Counted from the first letter of the stretch, positions 7,655 through 16,108 are shown. The stretch: DNA of 18,022 bases from JAPLDA01 sp043783155 (GCA_043783155.1 JAYVZS010000007.1:1-18022); one strand, 5' to 3'. The notes: generated by a model from the letters alone, not told the origin. A program made the numbers and translations.

Positions 7655-8458
7655 TTATCTATGAGCAAAAATATTCAACTGTAAATCCATTCCCTGGGTT
7701 TTACCTGACGATTGCATCGGCAACCTTTTTAAGTGCGGACTGGAAACATAATACCGGAATCCATGGGATTCGAGAATAGAACAAATGTTCGAGAGGTATT
7801 GCGGCTGCTCAAAATAATCGTGGTATTCAACGAAAATATTTTTCACTTTATGCAAAACACTTTTGCAATCGTCCAGTACTTCCCGTTCAGCTCCTTCAAT
7901 ATCCATTTTCAACATGTCAATGGAAGGATAACTCTCAATCACGTCTTTCAAACGTGCCGCTTTTATCTTTACTTTTTTCCCTGATGAAGAATGAATGGAT
8001 CCGCCGTCAGCGCCTTCGGAACCGAACTCGAGATCATTCTCATTGATCCATGCCGCCTTTGTAATTACGGTTACATTCTGCACGCCATTACGTTCGAGAT
8101 TAGCGGTGAGGTAGCCCGCAATCACCGGGTCCGCTTCGAATGCAATGATCTTCGCCTGAGGATAATGAATGCTGAAAAACAACGCGCTCAATCCAACATT
8201 TGCTCCGCAATCGAGAATGACAGAAGGTATTCCGGATGTTTTGAATTCATAACTTCTGTCAACAAAAATTTCTTTGTATTGCCACACGAACGACAATGCA
8301 TCCGGAATCTCAAATTTATATCCCTGGAAAGAAACCTTGCATGGCTGGTATCTTTTCTTACCACCTTTTAAAAAAAGAAACCGAAGGAACGTGCGGTAAT
8401 ACTTATTCGTCAATGCTAAGAAGCCGTTCTTAAAAGTATATTTCAGAAAATGAACCAT
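7655..8458 (-). CDS. FkbM family methyltransferase
   Basis: SAM-dependent methyltransferase, probably O-methylating a sugar in the surface glycan. The 267-residue protein has the SAM loop LDCGANVGLSA (82-92), the acidic FEADP (107-111) and the FkbM hallmark MLKMDIEGAE (182-191). The N-terminal 50 residues are basic and hydrophobic in patches, which may help membrane association. It follows the preceding methyltransferase gene by 6 bp. FkbM proteins are common at the ends of glycan clusters and methylate hydroxyls of sugars or polyketides; the exact acceptor is unknown. Confidence 0.87.
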   Translation of the reverse strand: MVHFLKYTFKNGFLALTNKYYRTFLRFLFLKGGKKRYQPCKVSFQGYKFEIPDALSFVWQYKEIFVDRSYEFKTSGIPSVILDCGANVGLSALFFSIHYPQAKIIAFEADPVIAGYLTANLERNGVQNVTVITKAAWINENDLEFGSEGADGGSIHSSSGKKVKIKAARLKDVIESYPSIDMLKMDIEGAEREVLDDCKSVLHKVKNIFVEYHDYFEQPQYLSNICSILESHGFRYYVSSPHLKRLPMQSSGKTQGMDLQLNIFAHR

Positions 8459-8464
8459 GCATGC

Positions 8465-9157
8465 TTATTTTTTTGCGATGATAGAAATCACCACCTGGTA
8501 ATTTTTATCAGTAACATCTAATTCTTCGGAAGTTAATTCTTCCGAGGAAATTCCCTGCAGCAATGCTGTCGCCGAAAGAACATTTCCGTATGTATTGACC
8601 ATGATATTCTCTTCCGTAAAAACTTCTGAAAATATTTTTCGGAGACTCAGATCGGTGAATCTCCAATAGTCTCCCCAACGATCCATGTCGTACCGCGAAA
8701 CCTGGCAAACACCTGCCACCGTAACGAGCATAACTCCGCCGGGTTTCAAAAGACGATACGATCCCTGTACCGCTTTCTTCACTTCATAAATAAAATTAAA
8801 AGTTTGTGTGCAGATAAAACAATCGATGCTGCTTTCAGGAAGGGTCGCAGAATCCGTTAGATCACCTGTGATGGTAGCTCCGGAATTCGAATCCACCGTA
8901 CCAAATGTTTCAAACTCCTCCACTCCGCTGTCAAACTTTTTTGAATACAAACTCTCCGCAATCTCAAGCACGCGTCCCTGTATATGTTTTTTATTTTCGG
9001 AAAGAAACTTTTCAATGTAGTAACGATCGACAGGCATACCGCGGATAAAACCGAAGTTATCCGCAACAGGTTTTACACTGCGTAGATTCTTCCAGTCAAC
9101 CTTGTTCGATTTCCGAACAAGGCCTTTGGCAAATTGTGTGATAAATTCTTTGATCAT
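8465..9157 (-). CDS. Class I SAM-dependent methyltransferase
   Basis: Methyltransferase of the type found in glycan clusters, 230 residues. GRVLEIAESLY (61-71) takes the place of the SAM loop but lacks the usual GxGxG. LLKPGGVMLVTV (136-147) is the typical post-motif strand, and SRYDMDRWGDYWRFTD (154-169) is conserved in a Bacteroidota/cyanobacterial subgroup often found next to or fused with glycosyltransferases. The 76-bp gap upstream is among the largest in the operon, and a -7-like element lies in it. The substrate is unknown. Because motif I is degenerate, reduced or altered SAM binding is possible. Confidence 0.75.
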   Translation of the reverse strand: MIKEFITQFAKGLVRKSNKVDWKNLRSVKPVADNFGFIRGMPVDRYYIEKFLSENKKHIQGRVLEIAESLYSKKFDSGVEEFETFGTVDSNSGATITGDLTDSATLPESSIDCFICTQTFNFIYEVKKAVQGSYRLLKPGGVMLVTVAGVCQVSRYDMDRWGDYWRFTDLSLRKIFSEVFTEENIMVNTYGNVLSATALLQGISSEELTSEELDVTDKNYQVVISIIAKK

Positions 9158-9204
9158 AAAACAATACCTGTTTCCAACCCCGATTCCATTTAAGGAAACC
9201 CCTG

Positions 9205-9212
9205 CAAAAGTA
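9205..9212 (-). promoter_or_regulatory. Possible internal -7 promoter element
   Basis: Minus-strand TACTTTTG is a full match to TAnnTTTG and lies about 48 bp before the methyltransferase ATG at 9157, in a 76-bp gap of an otherwise tight operon. No convincing -33 TTTG is seen at the right distance, so this is weak. Confidence 0.2.
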
Positions 9213-9233
9213 ACGGATCATTCCGATTGAAGA

Positions 9234-10130
9234 CTACACAACAGGTTTTTCCCTTTTGAAGGCGTCAATGTATGATTTTTCAGAAGCATTGTAAACATCT
9301 GTCTTCATTTTTTTTGCATACTCTCCAATCACAATGTAATCGAAGAAGGCCTTGTAACCCCACCAGAAAATGCGATGAATTTTTATTGAATTATTTCTTT
9401 CAATGGATTCATACAATTTAACTTCCTTAACCGAATCCTGCTTATCATCAAAATGAAAATCTCTGATAAAAACGGTATTGTCATCAGCAATCCTTAACTC
9501 TTCATGCCACGAATGGTCAGCACCAAATAAATAAATTTTCTTATAACCCATATTGATCGAAAGAAAAAGACATCCGCATAAAACATTCGTACACCTTGTC
9601 ATCCCAAGATTACGTCTGAATAAATAATAACAGAAAGACTCAAAACCTGTCACCATTGTATTATTAAAAAAAGTAACCGTTATATTCGGATTTCTATTTA
9701 CGAGTCCTTTGATGTTTGCGGATTTCCTGCCGCTTACTGGAATAAATAAATTGATCTTCCATGAAGTTTTTTTCTCCATGTCTTCGAACATTTTTTTTAT
9801 TGCAGGAAAGTTATGTTTAGATTCATCGTAATCAGCAAAAGCCGGGTCAAGCAATAAATAATTTTGTGGTTTGAGTTGTTCATACGCTTCAGAACTCGCA
9901 AAATTATTCACGCAGAAGAGCGGAGTCTTCTTAAAATAGTCAGTGTATTTCTCCAACGATGCTTTCAGCGAAGGACCATTTCCTAAAATGGCAATGGTCT
10001 CGCCTGACTTTGCGGGAAGTTTCGTATTAAATTTAGAAAGCACGATTACTTTCAGAATTGAAAAGTAAGATTGAAGCAAATGTTTCAGGAAAACAGCAAA
10101 AGCACGATAGATTTGTTCAAGTTTAATCAT
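9234..10130 (-). CDS. GT42/MptE-like Rossmann protein, candidate glycosyltransferase
   Basis: The 298-residue protein shows AILGNGPSLK (47-56), a Leu-Phe-Cys-Val-Asn-Asn stretch (71-76) and MGYKKIYLFGADHSW (194-208). This set is shared by the DUF115/MptE-like superfamily (6-hydroxymethylpterin diphosphokinase, flagellin glycosylation accessory factors) and by Campylobacter GT42 sialyltransferases such as CstII, which carry GNGPSL, an FxxNxF-like segment and GYKEIYLSGID at similar spacing. It sits 7 bp after a legionaminic-acid aminotransferase gene, so a nonulosonic-acid transferase is an attractive reading. The catalytic His of CstII cannot be placed with certainty. The first 30 residues are hydrophobic and aromatic and may contact the membrane. 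The fold is fairly sure; the reaction is inference. Confidence 0.6.
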   Translation of the reverse strand: MIKLEQIYRAFAVFLKHLLQSYFSILKVIVLSKFNTKLPAKSGETIAILGNGPSLKASLEKYTDYFKKTPLFCVNNFASSEAYEQLKPQNYLLLDPAFADYDESKHNFPAIKKMFEDMEKKTSWKINLFIPVSGRKSANIKGLVNRNPNITVTFFNNTMVTGFESFCYYLFRRNLGMTRCTNVLCGCLFLSINMGYKKIYLFGADHSWHEELRIADDNTVFIRDFHFDDKQDSVKEVKLYESIERNNSIKIHRIFWWGYKAFFDYIVIGEYAKKMKTDVYNASEKSYIDAFKREKPVV

Positions 10131-10137
10131 GCTTTAA

Positions 10138-11274
10138 TTATTTTCCGAAAAATTTTTTCACCGTTGCAATTACTCTGTCAAGTTCTTTGTCTGTAATCCC
10201 GGAAGAGGATGGCAAGCTGACGCAACGATCGTATATTTTTTTTGAAACATTCTTATTGCTGACAAAAATATTCTTTTTGTACATCGGCAACTTGTTCATC
10301 GGCACCCACAAAGGTCTCGACTCAATTTCATTGTTCCTTAAATGTTCAAGCAATCTTCTTTTGTCCGGAACCTGGATTGTAAAAAGCCAGTTGTTGGCAG
10401 TCACATGATCGGTGAGTTCCTGGAAAACAATTTCTTTTATTCCGGAGAATGCCCCTTTGTATCGTTCAACGATTACTTTTTTTCGTTTCAGAAATTTTGG
10501 CAACTGCTCCATCTGTGCAACACCCATGGCTGCGAGAATATTAACCAAACGGAAATTATAACCGATCGCATCATGTACATATTCGAGCGGACTTGATTTT
10601 GCCTGCGTCGTTAAATGTTTTGCCAGCTTTGCAAGTTTTTCATCATCGGTAATCATAACACCGCCACCACCGGTAGTAATAATTTTATTTCCGTTGAAAC
10701 TCAGGCAACCGATTTTCCCGAATGTTCCCGCATGCTTTCCCTTGTAATAAGAACCAAGCGCTTCCGTTGCATCTTCAACAATGGTAATGCGGAATTTCTT
10801 TGCAAGCTTCACCAGCTTGTCGACATCGCACATGTTACCAAGAATATGAACCGGCATGATTGCCTTTATTCGGCGTTTACTCTTTTTATGAATGCACTGT
10901 CCTTTGATGATTTTTGTTTCCTTCTCTAAAAAAGTTTCAAGCACATCTAAATCCATCTCCCACGTATCAGGATACACATCTACCAACATGGGCTCAGCAC
11001 CCAAATACGTAATGGAGTTGACCGACGCGACAAACGTAATGTTTGAAACAAGAACATAGTCATCGCGTTTTATACCGGCCACCTGGAGACCAACATGCAA
11101 TGCCGTTGTTCCGTTCGACGTTGCCACAGCATACTTTGCTCCTGAAAATTCAGCGACCATTTCTTCAAACTTCTTTACATAACTTCCAACAGACGACACC
11201 CAATTGGTATCGAGGCATTCTTTAATGTACTTCCATTCGTTGCCACTGATATTAGGAACTGAAAGAGGAATCAT
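10138..11274 (-). CDS. legC: LegC-family PLP-dependent aminotransferase
   Basis: Class V/DegT-DnrJ-EryC1 aminotransferase expected to put an amino group on C4 of the 4-keto-6-deoxy sugar nucleotide made by LegB. At 378 residues it is full length. The start ECLDTNWVSSVGSYVKKFE (19-37) is typical of the LegC subgroup. TSNGTTALH (52-60) binds the PLP phosphate, VEDATEALGS (166-175) carries Asp168 for the pyridine nitrogen, and Lys197 in SFNGNKIITTGGGG is the Schiff-base lysine. It lies downstream of legB but is separated from it by 178 bp that contain a palindromic repeat, the largest gap in the cluster. Perosamine-type synthases are related, but the LegB neighbour favours LegC. Confidence 0.88.
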   Translation of the reverse strand: MIPLSVPNISGNEWKYIKECLDTNWVSSVGSYVKKFEEMVAEFSGAKYAVATSNGTTALHVGLQVAGIKRDDYVLVSNITFVASVNSITYLGAEPMLVDVYPDTWEMDLDVLETFLEKETKIIKGQCIHKKSKRRIKAIMPVHILGNMCDVDKLVKLAKKFRITIVEDATEALGSYYKGKHAGTFGKIGCLSFNGNKIITTGGGGVMITDDEKLAKLAKHLTTQAKSSPLEYVHDAIGYNFRLVNILAAMGVAQMEQLPKFLKRKKVIVERYKGAFSGIKEIVFQELTDHVTANNWLFTIQVPDKRRLLEHLRNNEIESRPLWVPMNKLPMYKKNIFVSNKNVSKKIYDRCVSLPSSSGITDKELDRVIATVKKFFGK

Positions 11275-11368
11275 TCTTTACTTGTTTATTACTGTTGTTC
11301 GGGTACTATTTTTTTTCGTTTTGAATGAGCTGCCAACATTGATTTCTGTCTTATTGGCCTCACCCCAA

Positions 11369-11389
11369 CCCCTCTCCAAAGGAGAGGGG
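11369..11389. repeat. Perfect 9-bp palindromic repeat inside the operon
   Basis: CCCCTCTCC (11369-11377) and GGAGAGGGG (11381-11389) flank a three-base AAA loop. The preceding CCTCACCCCAA makes the whole a well-known type of interspersed repeat in Bacteroidota and other environmental bacteria. GGGCTAGCCC (11387-11396) overlaps it as a second palindrome. It sits in the 178-bp gap between legB and legC, with no T-run on either strand, so it is not an obvious terminator. It could still stabilise or attenuate the transcript. Confidence 0.8.
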
Positions 11390-11452
11390 CTAGCCCTGCT
11401 ATCGATCTTTGCTCCGGAAATGAATATTCTTTTGCCGGACAGTTGTGTTAAT

Positions 11453-12442
11453 TTATAGATTGTATATATCGTGTTTATAAAATTTTAGATTTTCTTTATC
11501 AGAAAACCATGCGATCGTCTTCTTCAGACCCTCGTCTAATGAAACTTCGGGTTGCCACTTTGTAAGTTCCATGATTTTTTTATTCGAGCCGAACAACCGT
11601 CGAACTTCACTGTTGTCTGGCCTCAAACGTTGTTGCTCCTGAATTATTTTAGCTTTCGGGTTGATGGCCTGGATTAATTTCTGAGCAAGATCTTCAATCG
11701 AAATTTCCGTTTGCGATGCAATATTAATTTCCTCTCCAATGGTCTTTGCTTCTTCCGCGATCATCCCGAATCCACGTACGGTATCTTTCACAAATAATAA
11801 ATCGCGTGTCGGAGTTGTATCTCCCAATTTTATTTCGGTGGCGCCATTCATCAGCTGAATCATGATAGATGGAATCACCGCCCTGGCCGATTGTCTCGGT
11901 CCATACGTATTGAAAGGACGAACGATGGTAACAGGAAGATTAAACGAACGGTAAAATGATTCGGCGATACGGTCGGCTCCAATTTTTGTAGCACTGTAAG
12001 GCGACTGACCCTGGAACGGATGCTTTTCATCCATCGGAACATATTGCGCAGTCCCGTATACTTCAGAAGTAGATGTAACAAGAATTCTTTTTGTGTTCAG
12101 CAACCTCGCTGCCTGGAGAATGTTGAGTGTTCCTTTGATATTCGTATCCACATAATTATCCGGAGAATGATAGCTGTAAGGGATCGCAATCAATGCGGCA
12201 AGGTGAAATACGGTATCCACGCCTTCCATGGCCACTCTCACTCCATTCGGATCCCTGACGTCACCGGAAAAAATTTCTATTTTTTTAAGCAGTTCTTTTG
12301 GAAAAGAATCGAGCCACCCGTAGGAATTAAATGAATTGTAAAGAACAAAAGCTTTTACCTGGTAACCATTCTCAACGAGGTGCTCAACAAGATGGCTTCC
12401 GATAAAACCATCGGCGCCTGTAACCAACACTTTTTTACTCAT
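11453..12442 (-). CDS. legB: LegB-type NAD-dependent 4,6-dehydratase
   Basis: Extended short-chain dehydrogenase expected to turn a GDP- (or UDP-) N-acetylglucosamine into its 4-keto-6-deoxy form, the first committed step to legionaminic acid. In 329 residues the NAD-binding TGADGFIGSH (8-17), the dehydratase triad region TSTSEVYG (123-130) and the catalytic Tyr149-x3-Lys153 (YSATK) are visible. AALIAIPYSYHSPDNYVDTN (82-101) is the stretch by which I recognise the LegB subgroup rather than GDP-mannose or dTDP-glucose dehydratases. Its start overlaps the end of the CMP-sugar synthetase gene by 8 bp, implying translational coupling. Confidence 0.9.
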   Translation of the reverse strand: MSKKVLVTGADGFIGSHLVEHLVENGYQVKAFVLYNSFNSYGWLDSFPKELLKKIEIFSGDVRDPNGVRVAMEGVDTVFHLAALIAIPYSYHSPDNYVDTNIKGTLNILQAARLLNTKRILVTSTSEVYGTAQYVPMDEKHPFQGQSPYSATKIGADRIAESFYRSFNLPVTIVRPFNTYGPRQSARAVIPSIMIQLMNGATEIKLGDTTPTRDLLFVKDTVRGFGMIAEEAKTIGEEINIASQTEISIEDLAQKLIQAINPKAKIIQEQQRLRPDNSEVRRLFGSNKKIMELTKWQPEVSLDEGLKKTIAWFSDKENLKFYKHDIYNL

Positions 12443-13151
12443 AGCCGAAAGAAATTATTTTCTTATTCAACAGGAATTCCGCGAATTCCCAGTCAATTTC
12501 TGTGTCTAAATCTACGGAATAAAATGCTTCCATCACGAACTTTTTCACACGGGGAAATTCCATCACCGATGTGCACGACGTATTTTTAAGCGTCTCAGCA
12601 TTGATGATAAAAACAGAACCATTCAGTTCATACACAACAGGAACATCCTGCGCTCTTGCAAAAAATTTTTCACCCTTCGACTTTTTGATGTACCCGTTTT
12701 GATCTTCTTCAAATAAAACATAATACGGATTACTTTGTGTCTCATACACAGAAGCCACTACATCCACATCCGAAGAATAAATTTTAAGTGCTTCGGTGAT
12801 ATGAGATTTTTTTCTGAACGGAGAAGTCGGCTGAAGCAAAAGTATTTTGTCGAATTGAAAATTCTTCGCTTCATAAAAAGCAACAGCATGTTTCAGCACA
12901 TCCACCATTTTTGTTGTATCGGCCGCTAATTCCGGCGGACGTTTGAACGGGATGTCGAGACCATATTTTCTGCCACGCTCAAGCAACGCATCATCATCCG
13001 TTGTAAGGCAAATATTTTCCTTTGGAAAAAGTGAAAGGGCCATCTGAATGGAATGATCAATCAATGGTTTCTCGCCAAGATATTTCAAATTTTTCCCGGG
13101 AATTCTTTTCGACCCGCCGCGGGCAGGAATGATAACCAACGTATTTTTCAC
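12435..13151 (-). CDS. legF: CMP-nonulosonate cytidylyltransferase (LegF/NeuA type)
   Basis: Activates a sialic-acid-like nine-carbon sugar with CTP to the CMP-sugar, the donor for glycosyltransfer. The 238-residue protein carries the CTP-binding IPARGGSKRIPGKN (8-21), LLLQPTSPFR (104-113) and the C-terminal VDLDTEIDWEFAE (212-224) with the metal-binding aspartates typical of NeuA, LegF and PseF. The gene is 2 bp from the PtmE-like gene and overlaps legB, the same combination as the legionaminic pathway genes of Campylobacter. Sequence alone does not separate legionaminic from neuraminic substrate; I take legionaminic from the neighbours. Confidence 0.85.
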   Translation of the reverse strand: MKNTLVIIPARGGSKRIPGKNLKYLGEKPLIDHSIQMALSLFPKENICLTTDDDALLERGRKYGLDIPFKRPPELAADTTKMVDVLKHAVAFYEAKNFQFDKILLLQPTSPFRKKSHITEALKIYSSDVDVVASVYETQSNPYYVLFEEDQNGYIKKSKGEKFFARAQDVPVVYELNGSVFIINAETLKNTSCTSVMEFPRVKKFVMEAFYSVDLDTEIDWEFAEFLLNKKIISFGYE

Positions 13152-13153
13152 AG

Positions 13154-14212
13154 CTAATCCAGGTGAATAAAGTGAATATCCTTTTGCGCCTTTTCGTAAT
13201 CAGCCATTTTGCCGATGTCTAACCAATAGCCGATTATCGGAGACGTAATGAGTTTCTTCTTTTTCTTATTAAGGGCAAGAATAAAATCGGTGATATCGAT
13301 TCGTACATTCCTGGGAAGGAATTTAATAAGATCCGTTTTGATCAGGTAAATCCCGGCATTGGCATAATACGTATACGTAGGTTTCTCCACGAGATTTAAA
13401 ATCTCATCGTCTTTCTTCAATTCAAAAATAGCATACGGAACATTGATGTCGTACGGTATAGATGCCACCGCAACATCCGCTTTCGCTTTTATTGCTTTCA
13501 GAAAAAAATCTTCGTAGTCGATGTTTGTCAGAATATCGGAGTTGGTGAGCAACACATAGTCGTAACGGAATTTTTTAACAAGCCCCAATGCGCCCGCCGT
13601 TCCAAGCGGATGCTTCTCCTGCAAATAATGAATCGACACATGATCCGTTTTTTTCTTCTCAAAATAGCTGATCATCTTATCAGCGAAATGACCCAATGCA
13701 ACATGCATGTGTTCCACTCCGAATTTCGCAAGACGGTCAACTGTATATTGAATGATCGATTTTTTCCCGATCGGCAAAAGTGATTTCGGTGTTTCTTTTG
13801 TCAAAGGCAGTAAGCGTTCTCCTTTGCCACCGGCCATGATGACGACATCAACAGGAAGCAACGCTTTCACTTCGCTCAGATCCAACAGCCGTGTAATCTT
13901 TTTATTCTTATCCAGCACAGGAATAATTTTTACTCCCAGTGCTTTCATCTCCTTCAGCGAAACATATTTTTTCGAATCTGCTTCGATGAACCTGAACTTC
14001 TGATTAAAAAAATCTGTGACGGGAGATTTGAGAGACAATCCTTTCAGCAAGCCCCTGCGGATGTCGCCATCGGTAAGTGTCCCCACCATTTTATTTTTCC
14101 TGTCAACCACAAACAGTGTATTGAATTGCATTCCTTTGTTGATGCGTATCAAGGCATCACGGCCGGTGGCTTTTTGAGAAATGCAGTTGTCAGATATGGA
14201 AGAGTGTGCCAT
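13154..14212 (-). CDS. ptmE: PtmE-like CBS-domain sugar-phosphate nucleotidyltransferase
   Basis: Resembles Campylobacter PtmE, which makes GDP-glucosamine from glucosamine-1-phosphate and GTP at the entrance of the GDP-based legionaminic acid route. The 352-residue protein has two CBS motifs in the first 115 residues (NTLFVVDRKNKMVGTLTDGD at 31-50; GVKIIPVLDKNKKITRLLD at 93-111). They are followed by a nucleotidyltransferase domain with MAGGKGERLLPLT (126-138), the Lys of TPKSLLPIG, and the LLTNSDIL strand (221-228) that holds the metal-binding Asp. The CBS pair may sense a nucleotide. The gene lies 1 bp after the PIG-L gene. Guanylyl specificity is taken from PtmE and is not read from residues. 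Confidence 0.82.
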   Translation of the reverse strand: MAHSSISDNCISQKATGRDALIRINKGMQFNTLFVVDRKNKMVGTLTDGDIRRGLLKGLSLKSPVTDFFNQKFRFIEADSKKYVSLKEMKALGVKIIPVLDKNKKITRLLDLSEVKALLPVDVVIMAGGKGERLLPLTKETPKSLLPIGKKSIIQYTVDRLAKFGVEHMHVALGHFADKMISYFEKKKTDHVSIHYLQEKHPLGTAGALGLVKKFRYDYVLLTNSDILTNIDYEDFFLKAIKAKADVAVASIPYDINVPYAIFELKKDDEILNLVEKPTYTYYANAGIYLIKTDLIKFLPRNVRIDITDFILALNKKKKKLITSPIIGYWLDIGKMADYEKAQKDIHFIHLD

Positions 14213-14213
14213 C

Positions 14214-14882
14214 TTATTTTTCGATGTATTTTAACAACTGAAAAGCTTCAGCATAGTTTACTCCTGCGGTAGCTCCCCTGAAATGAGCCAGCGCTTTAAT
14301 ATTTTCGATGCTCCTTGGAAAAGGGTGCTGACCAAATTCTGAAGCGTAGATTTTATTCAATTCAATTTTTTCATTCATGACGTTTGATATGTCCACAAAA
14401 TAATTCGGAAGAAACAAGTTCTCGGCCAACGCAGGAGCAAACTCAGTTTCTGAAATACATTCATACATCAATACTTTTTTTATGAACGGATAACGAAATG
14501 ATTTTGTGCAAGCCAGAACAGCATCAAAAGTAACCCGATGATCTGAATGAGCATCCGAACGATTCATGACATAAATTGTTTCGGGCTTAAATTCATTGAA
14601 CACGTCTGAAATCTTAGTCACCATTGTCAGCAATGAACCAGAATCAAGTCCGCCCGGACGATAACCTAAATCAAATACTTTCTTAAAACCGATTTTGTTT
14701 TTTACATTTTCGATTTCCTGCTGACGTTCCTTTACTCTTTCTTTTGAAAAACCATATTGATCAGAAACATTCGTAATGATGACCCAGGCCAATTCATCGC
14801 CATTGACTTTGTGTTTAAGAAGAGTGCCACCGCATCCGATGGCTTCATCATCAGGGTGAGCGGATATAACGATTGCTTTCAT
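14214..14882 (-). CDS. PIG-L family zinc deacetylase
   Basis: LmbE/PIG-L type enzyme, which removes N-acetyl from an amino sugar or sugar conjugate using zinc. In 222 residues the metal site is intact: SAHPDDEAIGCGG (7-19) provides His9 and Asp12, and DAHSDHR (110-116) provides His115. It is placed between the epimerase and PtmE-like genes, 1 bp from the latter, so it should belong to the same pathway. Possible roles are to free the amine of a nonulosonic acid precursor for another acyl group, or to supply glucosamine from an N-acetylated form. The family also includes BshB of bacillithiol synthesis, but nothing else here points to a thiol pathway. Confidence 0.85.
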   Translation of the reverse strand: MKAIVISAHPDDEAIGCGGTLLKHKVNGDELAWVIITNVSDQYGFSKERVKERQQEIENVKNKIGFKKVFDLGYRPGGLDSGSLLTMVTKISDVFNEFKPETIYVMNRSDAHSDHRVTFDAVLACTKSFRYPFIKKVLMYECISETEFAPALAENLFLPNYFVDISNVMNEKIELNKIYASEFGQHPFPRSIENIKALAHFRGATAGVNYAEAFQLLKYIEK

Positions 14883-14938
14883 TTTTTTTGTCTAAGTGAA
14901 AAATACTGTATGATGCATGTTCCGTTTAACAATACGTG

Positions 14939-16108
14939 TTAACAAAGATTTCTTTTTACCAACCACTTTTCATCTTTCGGATTGATGTTCTTAATCGTTT
15001 CAAGAATAATTTCCGGTGCATGGCCATCACCAAACGGGCAATGGAGGTTGTTTATTTCCTTTCTGTATTTTTCATCAAAACATGCCCGTTCAAGTTCTTC
15101 AATTATCTGATTCTTTTTGTGATCCACAAACCGGACATTTCCCGCATTCAATCTTCCCTGCTGACGATTACCGACATTTACCACAGGAAGTTTATAGAAA
15201 GGGGCTTCCAAAATTCCCATGCTTGAATTTCCGATCAACGCTTTTGTGTTTCGCATCAAATTTACAAAATACTCCCGAGGCACCGTCCCGTTGAATTTAA
15301 TAAATGATTTTCCTTCAAACTCATGAATGGCCCTCAATATATCATAGGATCCGGGATCCGTATTCGGATAAGAGGCAACTACTTTATAGTTATGATTTAC
15401 GGAAAATTCTTCCAGTGCTTCCAATGTCACCTTCATTTGTTCATACGCATCCATTTCTTCGGAAGACAGCGGATGTTTTATTAGCACAATGTATTTACCA
15501 TCGGAGATGTCGAATTTCAAATATTCTGATATTTCCTTTAAAGATTTTTTTGGCGTATCCCTGATATTCGTAAAAGCAGGATTCCCACAATTGACTATTC
15601 TAAATTCATCTTCACTCAGCTTTTTTAAATTCTCCGCGTATTGATCAGCTGTTACAAAATGAAGATGCGCAAGTTTCGAAACAGCCATCCGGATCGGGTC
15701 ATCTGCATTTCCAAAAACAGGATCGCCACCTCCAAGATGAGCCGTGAGAATATTCATGTAGTTTCCAACCAACGCAGTTGAAATACTTTCTTCCCTGTCT
15801 CCAACAACAAAAAGAAAATCAGGTTTTTCCCTGTCCACTGTTTGAGATAAAGCATACGTGAGTACCCCTACTCCTTTCGAACGCTGCACATTTCTATTCG
15901 TCATAAACAAGGAATCAATTTTATCAGCGATCTGAAAACCGTCCTGTTCAATTTTCTCCAATGTGAAATTATGCCATTCCGAAAGATGAGCAGAACTGAC
16001 TACAACCTTGAGGTCAAAGATCGGATCATCAGCCAGTTTTTTGATGACCGGGTATAAAATATCGTATTCAGATCTGATACCTGTAACAGCAAGAATTTTT
16101 GTTTTCAT
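14939..16108 (-). CDS. legG: NeuC/LegG-type hydrolysing sugar-nucleotide 2-epimerase
   Basis: Epimerises C2 and releases the nucleotide, giving the free ManNAc-like (or 2,4-diacetamido-2,4,6-trideoxymannose) sugar condensed later with phosphoenolpyruvate. The 389-residue GT-B-fold protein shows TGIRSEYDIL (9-18), VGDREESIS (102-110), AHLGGGDPVFGNADDPIR (123-140), LIGNSSMGILEAP (291-303) and NVGNRQQGR (311-319), the set of the hydrolysing subgroup. The usual HIxGGE is HLGGGD here, a conservative change seen in some relatives. Its start overlaps the stop of the methyltransferase gene by one base (TAATG). LegG is preferred over NeuC because LegB, LegC and PtmE lie downstream. Confidence 0.87.
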   Translation of the reverse strand: MKTKILAVTGIRSEYDILYPVIKKLADDPIFDLKVVVSSAHLSEWHNFTLEKIEQDGFQIADKIDSLFMTNRNVQRSKGVGVLTYALSQTVDREKPDFLFVVGDREESISTALVGNYMNILTAHLGGGDPVFGNADDPIRMAVSKLAHLHFVTADQYAENLKKLSEDEFRIVNCGNPAFTNIRDTPKKSLKEISEYLKFDISDGKYIVLIKHPLSSEEMDAYEQMKVTLEALEEFSVNHNYKVVASYPNTDPGSYDILRAIHEFEGKSFIKFNGTVPREYFVNLMRNTKALIGNSSMGILEAPFYKLPVVNVGNRQQGRLNAGNVRFVDHKKNQIIEELERACFDEKYRKEINNLHCPFGDGHAPEIILETIKNINPKDEKWLVKRNLC

